Origin: an uncultured Mycoplasmatota bacterium
Lineage (GTDB): Bacteria > Bacillota_I > Bacilli_A > RF39 > UBA660
Length of the DNA: 47,649 nt
NCBI GenBank assembly: GCA_947303405.1
Contig: CAMYYH010000003.1
Span: 1 to 47,649, forward strand
Direction of reading: 5' to 3'
Below, one piece after another: positions 30,904 to 39,547 of the stretch (the stretch's first letter is position 1; each line of letters starts with the position of its first letter). A program made the translations under genes and the position numbers. The notes below the pieces were generated by a model that worked only from the letters and a program-made list of their open reading frames with translations, ran no database searches and was not told the origin of the DNA.

Positions 30904-31542
30904 CTACTTCTTGTTCCATCTATAATTAAACATATTATTCAAATAATCCATACCAAAAAATCTATCTAACAATTCTTCGTATTTATTACTAGGGGTTATT
31001 CCCTTTTCATAATCTTTAGCTCTATTTATCGCTTGCAAAGTAAGAATACTATCAAACACTAAGAAAACTATAATAATATTCTTAATTATTTCACCTTTTT
31101 TTCTATTAAACCCTCTAATAAAATCAATAACCACCGGACAAATATATCTTATCCATATTACACCTAATATCCCCCACAAAATAGAATACTTAAGACATAT
31201 GCGTCCATTAATATTTAGAAAATACTTTTTATAATTCCAAGCTACAAACCCAACTAGTTTTTCCATAGAAAAAGATAATAAATACTCTAATAACGAACCA
31301 ACTATAAAAACAATTACAAATAATTTAATAATATTATCATTTCTATATTTATATAAAAAAACAACAAAAAAGACAGCTGCAAATCCATATACAATATTAA
31401 ATGGTCCAACTACTAAAGCGGTATGATTAATAATTATCCCCCGTCTATATAAAGACCACAATAACTCAATCATATAGCCAAAAAGGCACCCAAATAAAAA
31501 TATATAGAATAATTCATAAAAACCCATTATCTTTTTTTTCAT
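30904..31542 (-). CDS. Putative ABC transporter permease, type IV (CmpB family)
   Basis: Multi-TM; FLFGCLFGYMIELLWSLYRRGIIINHTALVVGPFNIVYGFAAV. Confidence 0.7.
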   Translation of the reverse strand: MKKKIMGFYELFYIFLFGCLFGYMIELLWSLYRRGIIINHTALVVGPFNIVYGFAAVFFVVFLYKYRNDNIIKLFVIVFIVGSLLEYLLSFSMEKLVGFVAWNYKKYFLNINGRICLKYSILWGILGVIWIRYICPVVIDFIRGFNRKKGEIIKNIIIVFLVFDSILTLQAINRAKDYEKGITPSNKYEELLDRFFGMDYLNNMFNYRWNKK

Positions 31543-31589
31543 ATATATCCCTTTTTCACATCTTATATTATAACAAATCCTAGATACAT

Positions 31590-31633
31590 ATAAAATCCGT
31601 TGCTATAACCAAGAGTTATAACGAACGGACTTT
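31590..31633 (-). terminator. Terminator after tadC-like gene
   Basis: TCCGTT-gc-TATAAC-caaga-GTTATA-acg-AACGGA inverted repeat followed by TTTTAT on the minus strand. Confidence 0.75.
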
Positions 31634-31636
31634 ATA

Positions 31637-32266
31637 TCAACTAGCAATATAGTATATTAAAAAAATCATTACAGCTAAAAAAACTATACATAACAAACAA
31701 AGTTTAATAGGCATCATTTTCTTTATAGATATAATCTCTTGATTATAATTATCCTTTAAAGAGTTTAATTGCCATTCTAAACTATCTACTATCTTATCCC
31801 CGTCTCTATTATTTTCCTTTAAATCTAATATCATATTTTGAATATATAAATTAGGTATTCTCTCACTTAAATCTTCTAACCCTTCTTCTAAACTAAAACC
31901 TATTTTCAAATTATTAATCACTTTACTAAACTCATTGCTTAATTCGTTTTTAACTACTTTAGAACTATTCTTAATACTTGTTTTAACACTCTTACCATTT
32001 TTTAAATTTAGTAATAAAGCAGGAATGTAATCTAAAGCATCCCGTTCTAGAGATACACTCCTCCTTTTTATAGGCAAATCAATAAGTATATATTCACTCA
32101 AAGAATAAAATATTAATGTCATCAAAGGTGCCACGATATATCCCAATCTTAAACTTAATAATAAATACAAAAACAATAATATAGAAAGTATTAATCTAAA
32201 AATAACAAAAATATGAGAATCATAATTAATGCCTAGTAACCTAATCTTTTTATCCAACTTTTTCAT
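31637..32266 (-). CDS. TadC-like T2SSF-domain membrane protein
   Basis: GKSVKTSIKNSSKVVKNELSNEFSKVINNLKIGFSLEEGLEDLSERIP plus TMs; adjacent to TadB/TadA-like genes. Confidence 0.8.
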   Translation of the reverse strand: MKKLDKKIRLLGINYDSHIFVIFRLILSILLFLYLLLSLRLGYIVAPLMTLIFYSLSEYILIDLPIKRRSVSLERDALDYIPALLLNLKNGKSVKTSIKNSSKVVKNELSNEFSKVINNLKIGFSLEEGLEDLSERIPNLYIQNMILDLKENNRDGDKIVDSLEWQLNSLKDNYNQEIISIKKMMPIKLCLLCIVFLAVMIFLIYYIAS

Positions 32267-33219
32267 ACGTCTCTCCTTACTAAGCTATATATAAATAACA
32301 AATATACTATATATATAATTGATTCCCCAATAATAAGATATACTAACTTTTTACCACATAAAGCAATAATATATTCCACACCCATCATCATAGTTAACCC
32401 AACTACAAATATAGGAATATTAGCCAGTAATAATACAACTAATTTATTAGTATTATTTAATCTAATCAAATAATGATCTATTTTTTCTCTATCTACAATA
32501 TCTCTCTCTAATACACTACATATGTCTTTAATAGATATCCCATATCTTATATTAAGCCCCAATAATTCAGCTATATATAATATCTTACTAATCTTAGTTC
32601 TTTCATACATTCTATATAAAGAAGTACTGATATCTAATCCCCTATCCAAGTCTTGTCTTACTACTTTAAATTCTTCCTTTAAAGGATCACCTATCTCATT
32701 AATAATACTATTAACAACCTCTTTATGACTTCTATTAACTTCATAACAATTATTCATAACTATCATAACTTTAGATATATTTATATTCATATATAATACT
32801 TTCCTTTTATAATTAATACCAAATATAAAGTCAATAAGATAATACCCTATTAAATACATAACAACCACTATTAAAAGATTTAAATTAAGTTTATATAACG
32901 AACATTCAAAGAGATAAATAAACCCAAACATTAATCCCAAAACAATCTTAGATGTTATTATATCTTCATTATTATATACACTATTCCCAAGATATTTATC
33001 ATACTTATTATTTCTCTTCTTATAAAAACCTGTATTATCTAACTTTCTAGTTATCTTATAAATAATATTATATATTCCATTACTATTTTTTCCTCTAATC
33101 GTAAAGCTATTAATTCTTTTAGCTCTATATACATAAATAATATATCTATAAAAGTAATAAATAAGAATAATAATAAATATAAATGCTATTATTTGAAAAA
33201 CCATTTTAAATTCTTCCAT
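32263..33219 (-). CDS. TadB-like T2SSF-domain membrane protein
   Basis: Multi-TM; KEVVNSIINEIGDPLKEEFKVVRQDLDRGLDISTSLYRMYERTKISKILYIAELL. Confidence 0.8.
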   Translation of the reverse strand: MEEFKMVFQIIAFIFIIILIYYFYRYIIYVYRAKRINSFTIRGKNSNGIYNIIYKITRKLDNTGFYKKRNNKYDKYLGNSVYNNEDIITSKIVLGLMFGFIYLFECSLYKLNLNLLIVVVMYLIGYYLIDFIFGINYKRKVLYMNINISKVMIVMNNCYEVNRSHKEVVNSIINEIGDPLKEEFKVVRQDLDRGLDISTSLYRMYERTKISKILYIAELLGLNIRYGISIKDICSVLERDIVDREKIDHYLIRLNNTNKLVVLLLANIPIFVVGLTMMMGVEYIIALCGKKLVYLIIGESIIYIVYLLFIYSLVRRDV

Positions 33220-33227
33220 TATTCCAC

Positions 33228-34556
33228 CTACTTATTCTTTTTAAACATATAATCTATAGAATTAATACCTTTCCTATTCATAACTTTTAACACATTTGGA
33301 ATCCCTTTATTTAAAGTAAACTTGCCTTCAATAGTTCCGTCCTCTAATACTTTATCTATTTTAAAATCAAATATATCTTTAAGAACCAATTCATTATCTT
33401 TAATACCAGTTAATTCTGAAATAGATACTATCTTTCTTTTCCCATCTGATAATCTTTCCATATGTACTACTAAGTCAACCGCACTATCTATATATTCTCT
33501 TAAATTCTTAATAGGTACATCTAGTCCACTCATTAAAACCATAGTCTCTAATCTATTTAAAGCATCCTTAGGAGAATTAGCATGCATAGTAGTCATTGAT
33601 CCATTACAACCAGTATTCATTGCTTGTAATAAATCAAAAGCCTCTTCCCCCCTTATTTCTCCAATAATAATTCTATCAGGTCTCATCCTTAAAGCATTTC
33701 TAACTAACTCCCTAATAGTAATATCATTATTTCCATAATTATCAATCTTAGTTTCCAAAGACACAACATGCTTATTCTTTAAATTTAATTCTCTTGAATC
33801 TTCTATTGTAATAGTTCTATCTTCTTCTTTTATATAATTACTCAATGTGTTTAATAAAGAAGTCTTACCAGAAGAGGTTCCTCCACTTATTATAATATTC
33901 AACTTAGCTTCCATGGCTGCACACAAAAACTCAGCCATATAAGGAGTTAATGTTCCATTACCTATCAAAGTATTCAAATCGTCTATATTATTTTTAAACT
34001 TTCTTATAGTAATAGTTGGGTGTAAAGATATAGGTGGTACTATAGCATTTACTCGACTACCATCAGGCAATATAGCATCCACCATTGGATTACGCACATC
34101 TATTGTTTTTCCTGTCTCACTTATAAGTCTTTGGACAACTCTTATAATATGCTTATCATTTATAAAAGATACATTCTCATCCTTTAGTATCTTTCCGCCG
34201 CTTTCAACATATACTTCGTTGCACCCATTAACCATTATCTCATCTATATCTTTAGCATATATTAATTCTGTTAATGGCCCATATCCATTTATCTCATTAT
34301 CTATTAGATTATATAAATATAATCTTTCTTCATTAGATACTTCATATCCTTCTAATACTTTTCTAACCTCATCATTAATCGCATCTTTACCTAATCTATC
34401 TACATCTATTCTATCACTAATACTTTCCAAAACCTTTATTCTAAAACTGTCTAACATTTCTTTATTAGCAAAGATATCATAATCTTTCTTATTACTAGAT
34501 TTACCTTTAATATCTATATTAAAAGCCGATAATAAATTCTTACTCACTACTATCAC
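33228..34556 (-). CDS. CpaF/TadA-like secretion ATPase
   Basis: INDEVRKVLEGYEVSNEERLYLYNLIDNEINGYGPLTELI, IISGGTSSGKTSLLNTLSNYI, RMRPDRIIIGEIRGEEAFDLLQAMNTGCNGSMTTMHANSP. Confidence 0.95.
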   Translation of the reverse strand: MIVVSKNLLSAFNIDIKGKSSNKKDYDIFANKEMLDSFRIKVLESISDRIDVDRLGKDAINDEVRKVLEGYEVSNEERLYLYNLIDNEINGYGPLTELIYAKDIDEIMVNGCNEVYVESGGKILKDENVSFINDKHIIRVVQRLISETGKTIDVRNPMVDAILPDGSRVNAIVPPISLHPTITIRKFKNNIDDLNTLIGNGTLTPYMAEFLCAAMEAKLNIIISGGTSSGKTSLLNTLSNYIKEEDRTITIEDSRELNLKNKHVVSLETKIDNYGNNDITIRELVRNALRMRPDRIIIGEIRGEEAFDLLQAMNTGCNGSMTTMHANSPKDALNRLETMVLMSGLDVPIKNLREYIDSAVDLVVHMERLSDGKRKIVSISELTGIKDNELVLKDIFDFKIDKVLEDGTIEGKFTLNKGIPNVLKVMNRKGINSIDYMFKKNK

Positions 34557-35307
34557 CTCCTAATATATCAGTTGCAATAGTCAAAAACGTCTTATAATCT
34601 TTAAAAAAGTATTCTGAAAACTTCTTATCTAATGTAACTATTACACTATCCATAATATACTTATCAATATCTTTCAAAAACAACTCTTCTGATAAAGTAT
34701 AATCAATATTATGTTTTAAAATCTTCTTAATATCAAATAAAGTAAAATAGTCTTTAAAAGGATCTCTACTGTTATTAAGGATAATCTTATAATTAGTATA
34801 TTCATACTCATCAAATAGATTTATTAAATTACTCAACCCTTTTATATCTAATGGCTCATTCTTAGTAAGAAATAGTATATTATCTACAGTCTGTAATACC
34901 GATAAAGATATCTCATTTAAAGCATGATTAGTATCAATTAATACAACGTCATATCTCGATGCACATCTATTAATTATCTCTTCAATATTATTAATATTAA
35001 CCTTACTAGCACATCTAGGATCTACAGGAGCTGCAATAATATCAATATAATCATCAACTTTAATAATATAATTATTAATATTTACTTCTACAACACTATC
35101 TAAATCCAAAGATAAATCATATATATCTTTTCTAACCTTTTTATTTAAATAAGTAGCTATATCTCCACTATATAAATCCAAATCTATTATTATTACTCTC
35201 TTACCTAACACTTCAAATATACCAGCTAAATTAATCGTATTAATAGTTTTCCCAACCCCACCCTTAGGAGAAAACAAGCACACACTTTTACCTCTTTTTA
35301 TCTTCAT
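34540..35307 (-). CDS. TadZ/CpaE-like ParA/MinD-family ATPase
   Basis: Deviant Walker A SPKGGVGKTINTINLA; IDLDLYSGDIATYL; YDVVLIDTNHALNE; overlaps CpaF gene. Confidence 0.85.
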   Translation of the reverse strand: MKIKRGKSVCLFSPKGGVGKTINTINLAGIFEVLGKRVIIIDLDLYSGDIATYLNKKVRKDIYDLSLDLDSVVEVNINNYIIKVDDYIDIIAAPVDPRCASKVNINNIEEIINRCASRYDVVLIDTNHALNEISLSVLQTVDNILFLTKNEPLDIKGLSNLINLFDEYEYTNYKIILNNSRDPFKDYFTLFDIKKILKHNIDYTLSEELFLKDIDKYIMDSVIVTLDKKFSEYFFKDYKTFLTIATDILGGDSSE

Positions 35308-35332
35308 TAGTACACACTTCCTACTATAAATA

Positions 35333-35361
35333 ATTATAAAATAATCACCCTAACAAAGCAA
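35333..35361 (-). promoter_or_regulatory. Predicted promoter of the tadZ-A-B-C operon
   Basis: Minus strand TTGCTT-17 nt-TATAAT upstream of AGGAAG RBS. Confidence 0.55.
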
Positions 35362-35371
35362 TAAAATATCA

Positions 35372-35408
35372 TAGAAAAAACAACTTTGTCTTAAAAAGTT
35401 GTTTTCTT
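35372..35408 (-). terminator. Terminator after the giant prepilin gene
   Basis: AACAACTTT...AAAGTTGTT hairpin with TTTTTT tract on the minus strand. Confidence 0.75.
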
Positions 35409-35434
35409 CTATTTATTAGAACAATATCTTAAGA

Positions 35435-38400
35435 TTATTTTTTGGTAAATGTAATAGAACAAGAACTCTCATTCAAGCCATAATCTTTTACTCCACCTAT
35501 ATAAGTTACTTCTCCATTAGTTGTATGGGTAACAGAAGTTCTGTGATAGCAATGGTTCCAACTGTCTGGATCAAATACACTACAGCTATCAGTTGAAATT
35601 TTCATTCCATAGTAATGAGCCCCACTATTAATAGTTCCATATACATCATCACTAGTATGCAAAGTTACCGTTACATTTCCCTCAATCGTAACACCGCTGT
35701 CCCTATAAACCTTGTTATTTGAATCCTTCAAAGTAAAGAAACATCTCGGATAATTCGGATCGTAATTAAATGATATCTGACAATTTCCAATATTACCCGC
35801 CTTATCAATAATATGCCCATAATAGGTTATATTTTCTCCTTCAGTAGTATGACTAACAGTCTTAGTATCAGTCCAAGTACCATTTTCAGAAGGAGAACTT
35901 GATGATCTATCCACTTGATAATGCCACCTTCTAGAGCAATCGGTTTTAGTACTATTACATACGTCTCCTGAAGCTTTTATAGAAACATTAGCATCACCAC
36001 CATACCAAGGCGCTTCCCCTCTAGCACTAATCCACCTATCACCAACCGTACGCCCTATACCTAACTCACAAGTTGGAGCCACTACATCTTTCTTAACAGT
36101 TACAGTATTCGTATTTTCATTTCCAGCATTATCTTTTACATAACAAGTATATGTGGTTCCACTGGTATCAGCTGTATGAGTAAATGTCGTATTACTATTA
36201 TATCCACCTATTCCATAATCCGCTCTTCCACTCAAGGAATCTGAGAAACTCGCCGTTCCAGTTACATTACTTCTATACCAGTCATTCTTTCCATCAGGAG
36301 ATGGAAGTGTAAATGAGCAACTAGGTTTAACAGTATCTTTCTTAATCGTTACACTATTTGTATTTTCATTTCCAGCATTATCTTTTACATAACAAGTATA
36401 TGTTGTTCCACTAGTATCAGATGTCTGAGTAAATGTTGTTTTATTATTATATGATCCTATTCCTTTTTTATCTACATTACTCAAAGCATCTGAGAAACTA
36501 GCTGTTCCAGTTACATTACTTCTATACCAGTCATTATCTCCTTTAGTTCCTGAAAGTGCAAATGAGCAACTAGGTTTAACAGTATCTTTCTTAATCGTTA
36601 TGCTTCTTGTATTTTCATTTCCAGCACCATCTTTTACATAACAAGTATATGTAGCTCCACTAGTATCCTCTGTATGAGTAAATGTCGTTCTACCATCATA
36701 TGATCCTATTCCTTTTTGAACAACTTCACTCTTATTATCAGAATAGTTAACAGTACCAGTTACATTACTTCTATACCAGCCATTCTTTCCTACAGTTCCT
36801 GAAAGTGTAAATGAGCAACTAGGTTTAACAGTATCCCTCTTAATCGTTACACTATTTGTATTTTCATTTCCAGCATTATCTTTTACATAACAAGTATATG
36901 TTGTTCCACTAGTATCAGATGTCTGAGTAAATGTTGTTTTATTATTATATGATCCTATTCCTTTTTTATCTACATTACTCAAAGCATCTGAGAAACTAGC
37001 TGTTCCAGTTACATTACTTCTATACCAGTCATTATCTCCTTTAGTTCCTGAAAGTGCAAATGAGCAACTAGGTTTAACAGTATCTTTCTTAATCGTTATG
37101 CTTCTTGTATTTTCATTTCCAGCACCATCTTTTACATAACAAGTATATGTAGCTCCACTAGTATCCTCTGTATGAGTAAATGTCGTTCTACCATCATATG
37201 ATCCTATTCCTTTTTGAACAACTTCACTCTTATTATCAGAATAGTTAACAGTACCAGTTACATTACTTCTATACCAGTCATTCTTTCCTACAGTTCCTGA
37301 AAGTGTAAATGAACAATCTGGTTTAGTCGTATCTATCTTAACTATTCTATCAGACGGACATTCAGCGCTATTACCAGCTTTATCATAAACAGTTCCTGGG
37401 GACTCATCATACGACTCAATCTCAGAACTATATGTTCTTTTTACATTTCCAGAATCATCATAAGTATAAGCTCCACTATTTGCCATTTTTTTGCATCCAC
37501 TATTTGCATCAGTACAATTACCAGTAATAGTAACACTAGAATTAGTCCAAGAACTTCCTCCACCAGTACTTATACAATCAGGTGGCGTATTATCAAATTT
37601 AACACTGAAATTAGAAGGAGTATTAGATATAGTATTATGAGCTTTGTCTTCTATACTACCAGCTTGAACCCACAAATAATATGTTCCCGTCAATTTATTT
37701 GTACCATCAATAGTATTTTGTGTTGTATTAATAGTTAAAGTATCCTTATCAGTATCACTACCAGATACTGTTTTACTTAACGTTCCAACAGCTGAATCAT
37801 ACCATGTTGTTGGTGGACTAGTTCTTGAAGTTGACCAACCTATCTTAACTATGTTAGAAGAATCATAGAAACCACTTTTTGAATCTTTAACAACAACACT
37901 TAAAGAGTGTGATTGTTTTGGTTTATCACAATCATCACTTTTACAAGATATAGAAACAGTTGGAGAACTAAAATCTGTTCCTATTATTCTACTGCAGTTA
38001 CTTATCGTTGAACTAGCAGTAGATAAACCACGCATCGCATTTACATATTTAACTTGTGAAGCTTCAGTTGTTAAAGATAAATGAGCTATTAACATTTCGT
38101 TTGGGTTTACCATTTCAGATAAATCTTTTGGTTTAATTTTATCATTAACATAATCATTTTTTCCTATTGTTTTAAATATATATTTATATCCCAAAGATCC
38201 AGCTGGATTATTACTAGTCGCTGTTATATTAATGGCTTTGTTAAACCAAGTCTCACCACTACTCCAAGAAGCGGAGCCTGTTACTGGTGAAACCGAAATA
38301 AAACAAGAATCTAAACCATTATCAAAATTACTTAGAGCCACATCTTTAATAACGTTTTCATTACCTGCAGCATCTTTAAGTTTTATAAAATATGTACCCT

Positions 38401-39388
38401 TATCACCATAGAAATAAGATTTATATCCTTCAAAAGATCCAGTTAATGGCTCCATACTACCTACAGTATCTTCAGAATCAATATACGTAGCTGGCATAAA
38501 ATCTTCAGATTTAGATACATAGAAACCTTTTAGACCACTACCAGAACCATCATCTAAATATAACTCTACCTTCTTAGTAGAACTAGTAGTAACTGAATTA
38601 TCAAAAGATACCCTACCAGTTGGTTTTTCTTTATCTATTCTAACTACAATACTTTTACTATGAGTAGTCCCATCACTTAGATTATAAGTTATAATAACTG
38701 GACTATTAAACAATATTGCTACATCTTTAATAGCTATTCTATTATAATCTTCAGCATCATAATAAGGAGAATGGTTAGTACCATTTCTATTTTTAGTAAT
38801 TGTATTCCCATCAAAATCATAGCTAACACTTAAAACATTAGATCCATATGTAGTAGAGCCAACTTCCAATACCACATCTGAATTAACCCACATCGTTTGA
38901 TTATCACCTTGGACATAATCTTTAGAGGTATCAAACTTATTCGTACTAGCATCATATTTGTAAACATGAGCAAAAATTGCCGAATCATAAGCTTCTTGTT
39001 CAGATATGTCACAATCCTTGCGAGCTTCATCATATTTAGCTACAAATACATCTTCAAGGACAGTAACACTAACTAAATTACAAATCATATTTTCGTTATT
39101 TTTCGGATTAATAACTACTGCCAATCCTGAATCAGTATTTTCATCAGGTTGAAAATATCCCTCAACAACTAACTTATTAACCGAAAAAGTAACAGACGAA
39201 CTAAGATTATTCTCCTTAGCGTATTTTACAGCTGCATTCTCTATACTAGCAACTTTTGATTCATACGCTTTTTTTCTACCATTATTAGTCATAGTCGTAT
39301 ATCCACCAATGGCTGCCACAGCTAATAAAGCCATAATAATAATTACAGCTAACAACTCCGTTAAAGTAAATCCTTTATCCTTATTCAT
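35435..39388 (-). CDS. Giant type-IV-prepilin-like protein with Ig-like repeats
   Basis: Start at internal ATG 39388: MNKDKG|FTLTELLAVIIIMALLAVAAIGGYTTM (class III signal, Glu+5), AGGA upstream; repeats TVKPSCSFxLSG...NDWYRSNVTGT...TTYTCYVKDNAGNENTNSVTIKKD. Confidence 0.9.
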   Translation of the reverse strand: MNKDKGFTLTELLAVIIIMALLAVAAIGGYTTMTNNGRKKAYESKVASIENAAVKYAKENNLSSSVTFSVNKLVVEGYFQPDENTDSGLAVVINPKNNENMICNLVSVTVLEDVFVAKYDEARKDCDISEQEAYDSAIFAHVYKYDASTNKFDTSKDYVQGDNQTMWVNSDVVLEVGSTTYGSNVLSVSYDFDGNTITKNRNGTNHSPYYDAEDYNRIAIKDVAILFNSPVIITYNLSDGTTHSKSIVVRIDKEKPTGRVSFDNSVTTSSTKKVELYLDDGSGSGLKGFYVSKSEDFMPATYIDSEDTVGSMEPLTGSFEGYKSYFYGDKGTYFIKLKDAAGNENVIKDVALSNFDNGLDSCFISVSPVTGSASWSSGETWFNKAINITATSNNPAGSLGYKYIFKTIGKNDYVNDKIKPKDLSEMVNPNEMLIAHLSLTTEASQVKYVNAMRGLSTASSTISNCSRIIGTDFSSPTVSISCKSDDCDKPKQSHSLSVVVKDSKSGFYDSSNIVKIGWSTSRTSPPTTWYDSAVGTLSKTVSGSDTDKDTLTINTTQNTIDGTNKLTGTYYLWVQAGSIEDKAHNTISNTPSNFSVKFDNTPPDCISTGGGSSWTNSSVTITGNCTDANSGCKKMANSGAYTYDDSGNVKRTYSSEIESYDESPGTVYDKAGNSAECPSDRIVKIDTTKPDCSFTLSGTVGKNDWYRSNVTGTVNYSDNKSEVVQKGIGSYDGRTTFTHTEDTSGATYTCYVKDGAGNENTRSITIKKDTVKPSCSFALSGTKGDNDWYRSNVTGTASFSDALSNVDKKGIGSYNNKTTFTQTSDTSGTTYTCYVKDNAGNENTNSVTIKRDTVKPSCSFTLSGTVGKNGWYRSNVTGTVNYSDNKSEVVQKGIGSYDGRTTFTHTEDTSGATYTCYVKDGAGNENTRSITIKKDTVKPSCSFALSGTKGDNDWYRSNVTGTASFSDALSNVDKKGIGSYNNKTTFTQTSDTSGTTYTCYVKDNAGNENTNSVTIKKDTVKPSCSFTLPSPDGKNDWYRSNVTGTASFSDSLSGRADYGIGGYNSNTTFTHTADTSGTTYTCYVKDNAGNENTNTVTVKKDVVAPTCELGIGRTVGDRWISARGEAPWYGGDANVSIKASGDVCNSTKTDCSRRWHYQVDRSSSSPSENGTWTDTKTVSHTTEGENITYYGHIIDKAGNIGNCQISFNYDPNYPRCFFTLKDSNNKVYRDSGVTIEGNVTVTLHTSDDVYGTINSGAHYYGMKISTDSCSVFDPDSWNHCYHRTSVTHTTNGEVTYIGGVKDYGLNESSCSITFTKK
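36075..37320 (-). repeat. Five tandem ~249-bp (83-aa) Ig-like repeat units, with a ~498-bp two-unit super-repeat nearly identical in two copies
   Basis: ctaggtttaacagtat recurs at 36321 and 36819 (498 nt apart); intervening sequences match by eye apart from a few bases. Confidence 0.9.
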
Positions 39389-39409
39389 ACAAACCACTAT
39401 CCTAAAATT

Positions 39410-39437
39410 ATTATACACTATTATAATAATAAAGCAA
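39410..39437 (-). promoter_or_regulatory. Predicted promoter of the giant prepilin gene
   Basis: Minus strand TTGCTT-16 nt-TATAAT upstream of ATG 39388. Confidence 0.55.
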
Positions 39438-39547
39438 CAAAAAAAATTACAATACACGCTCATAAACTTTTTCTAAAAAACCATTTAAAAAGAGTATTAA
39501 ATACCCTTCAAATCTCTCATTAAACTTTATTAATAAACGACTTTATA

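Noticed and set aside
33322-33738. 138-aa plus-strand ORF opposite the CpaF-like gene
   Set aside because: Antisense to a strongly conserved ATPase; Ser/Leu/Ile-rich shadow translation.
36075-37320. Possible CRISPR-like array
   Set aside because: Repeats are ~249/498 bp, contiguous and in frame; they are protein-domain repeats, with no short repeat/spacer alternation.
38830-39033. 67-aa minus-strand ORF in another frame inside the giant pilin
   Set aside because: Lies entirely within a convincing coding frame.
39389-39463. Extended N-terminus MSVYCNFFCCFIIIIVYNNFRIVVC of the giant pilin in the ORF track
   Set aside because: It covers the promoter/RBS region; the class III signal starts at the internal ATG 39388 with an AGGA upstream.
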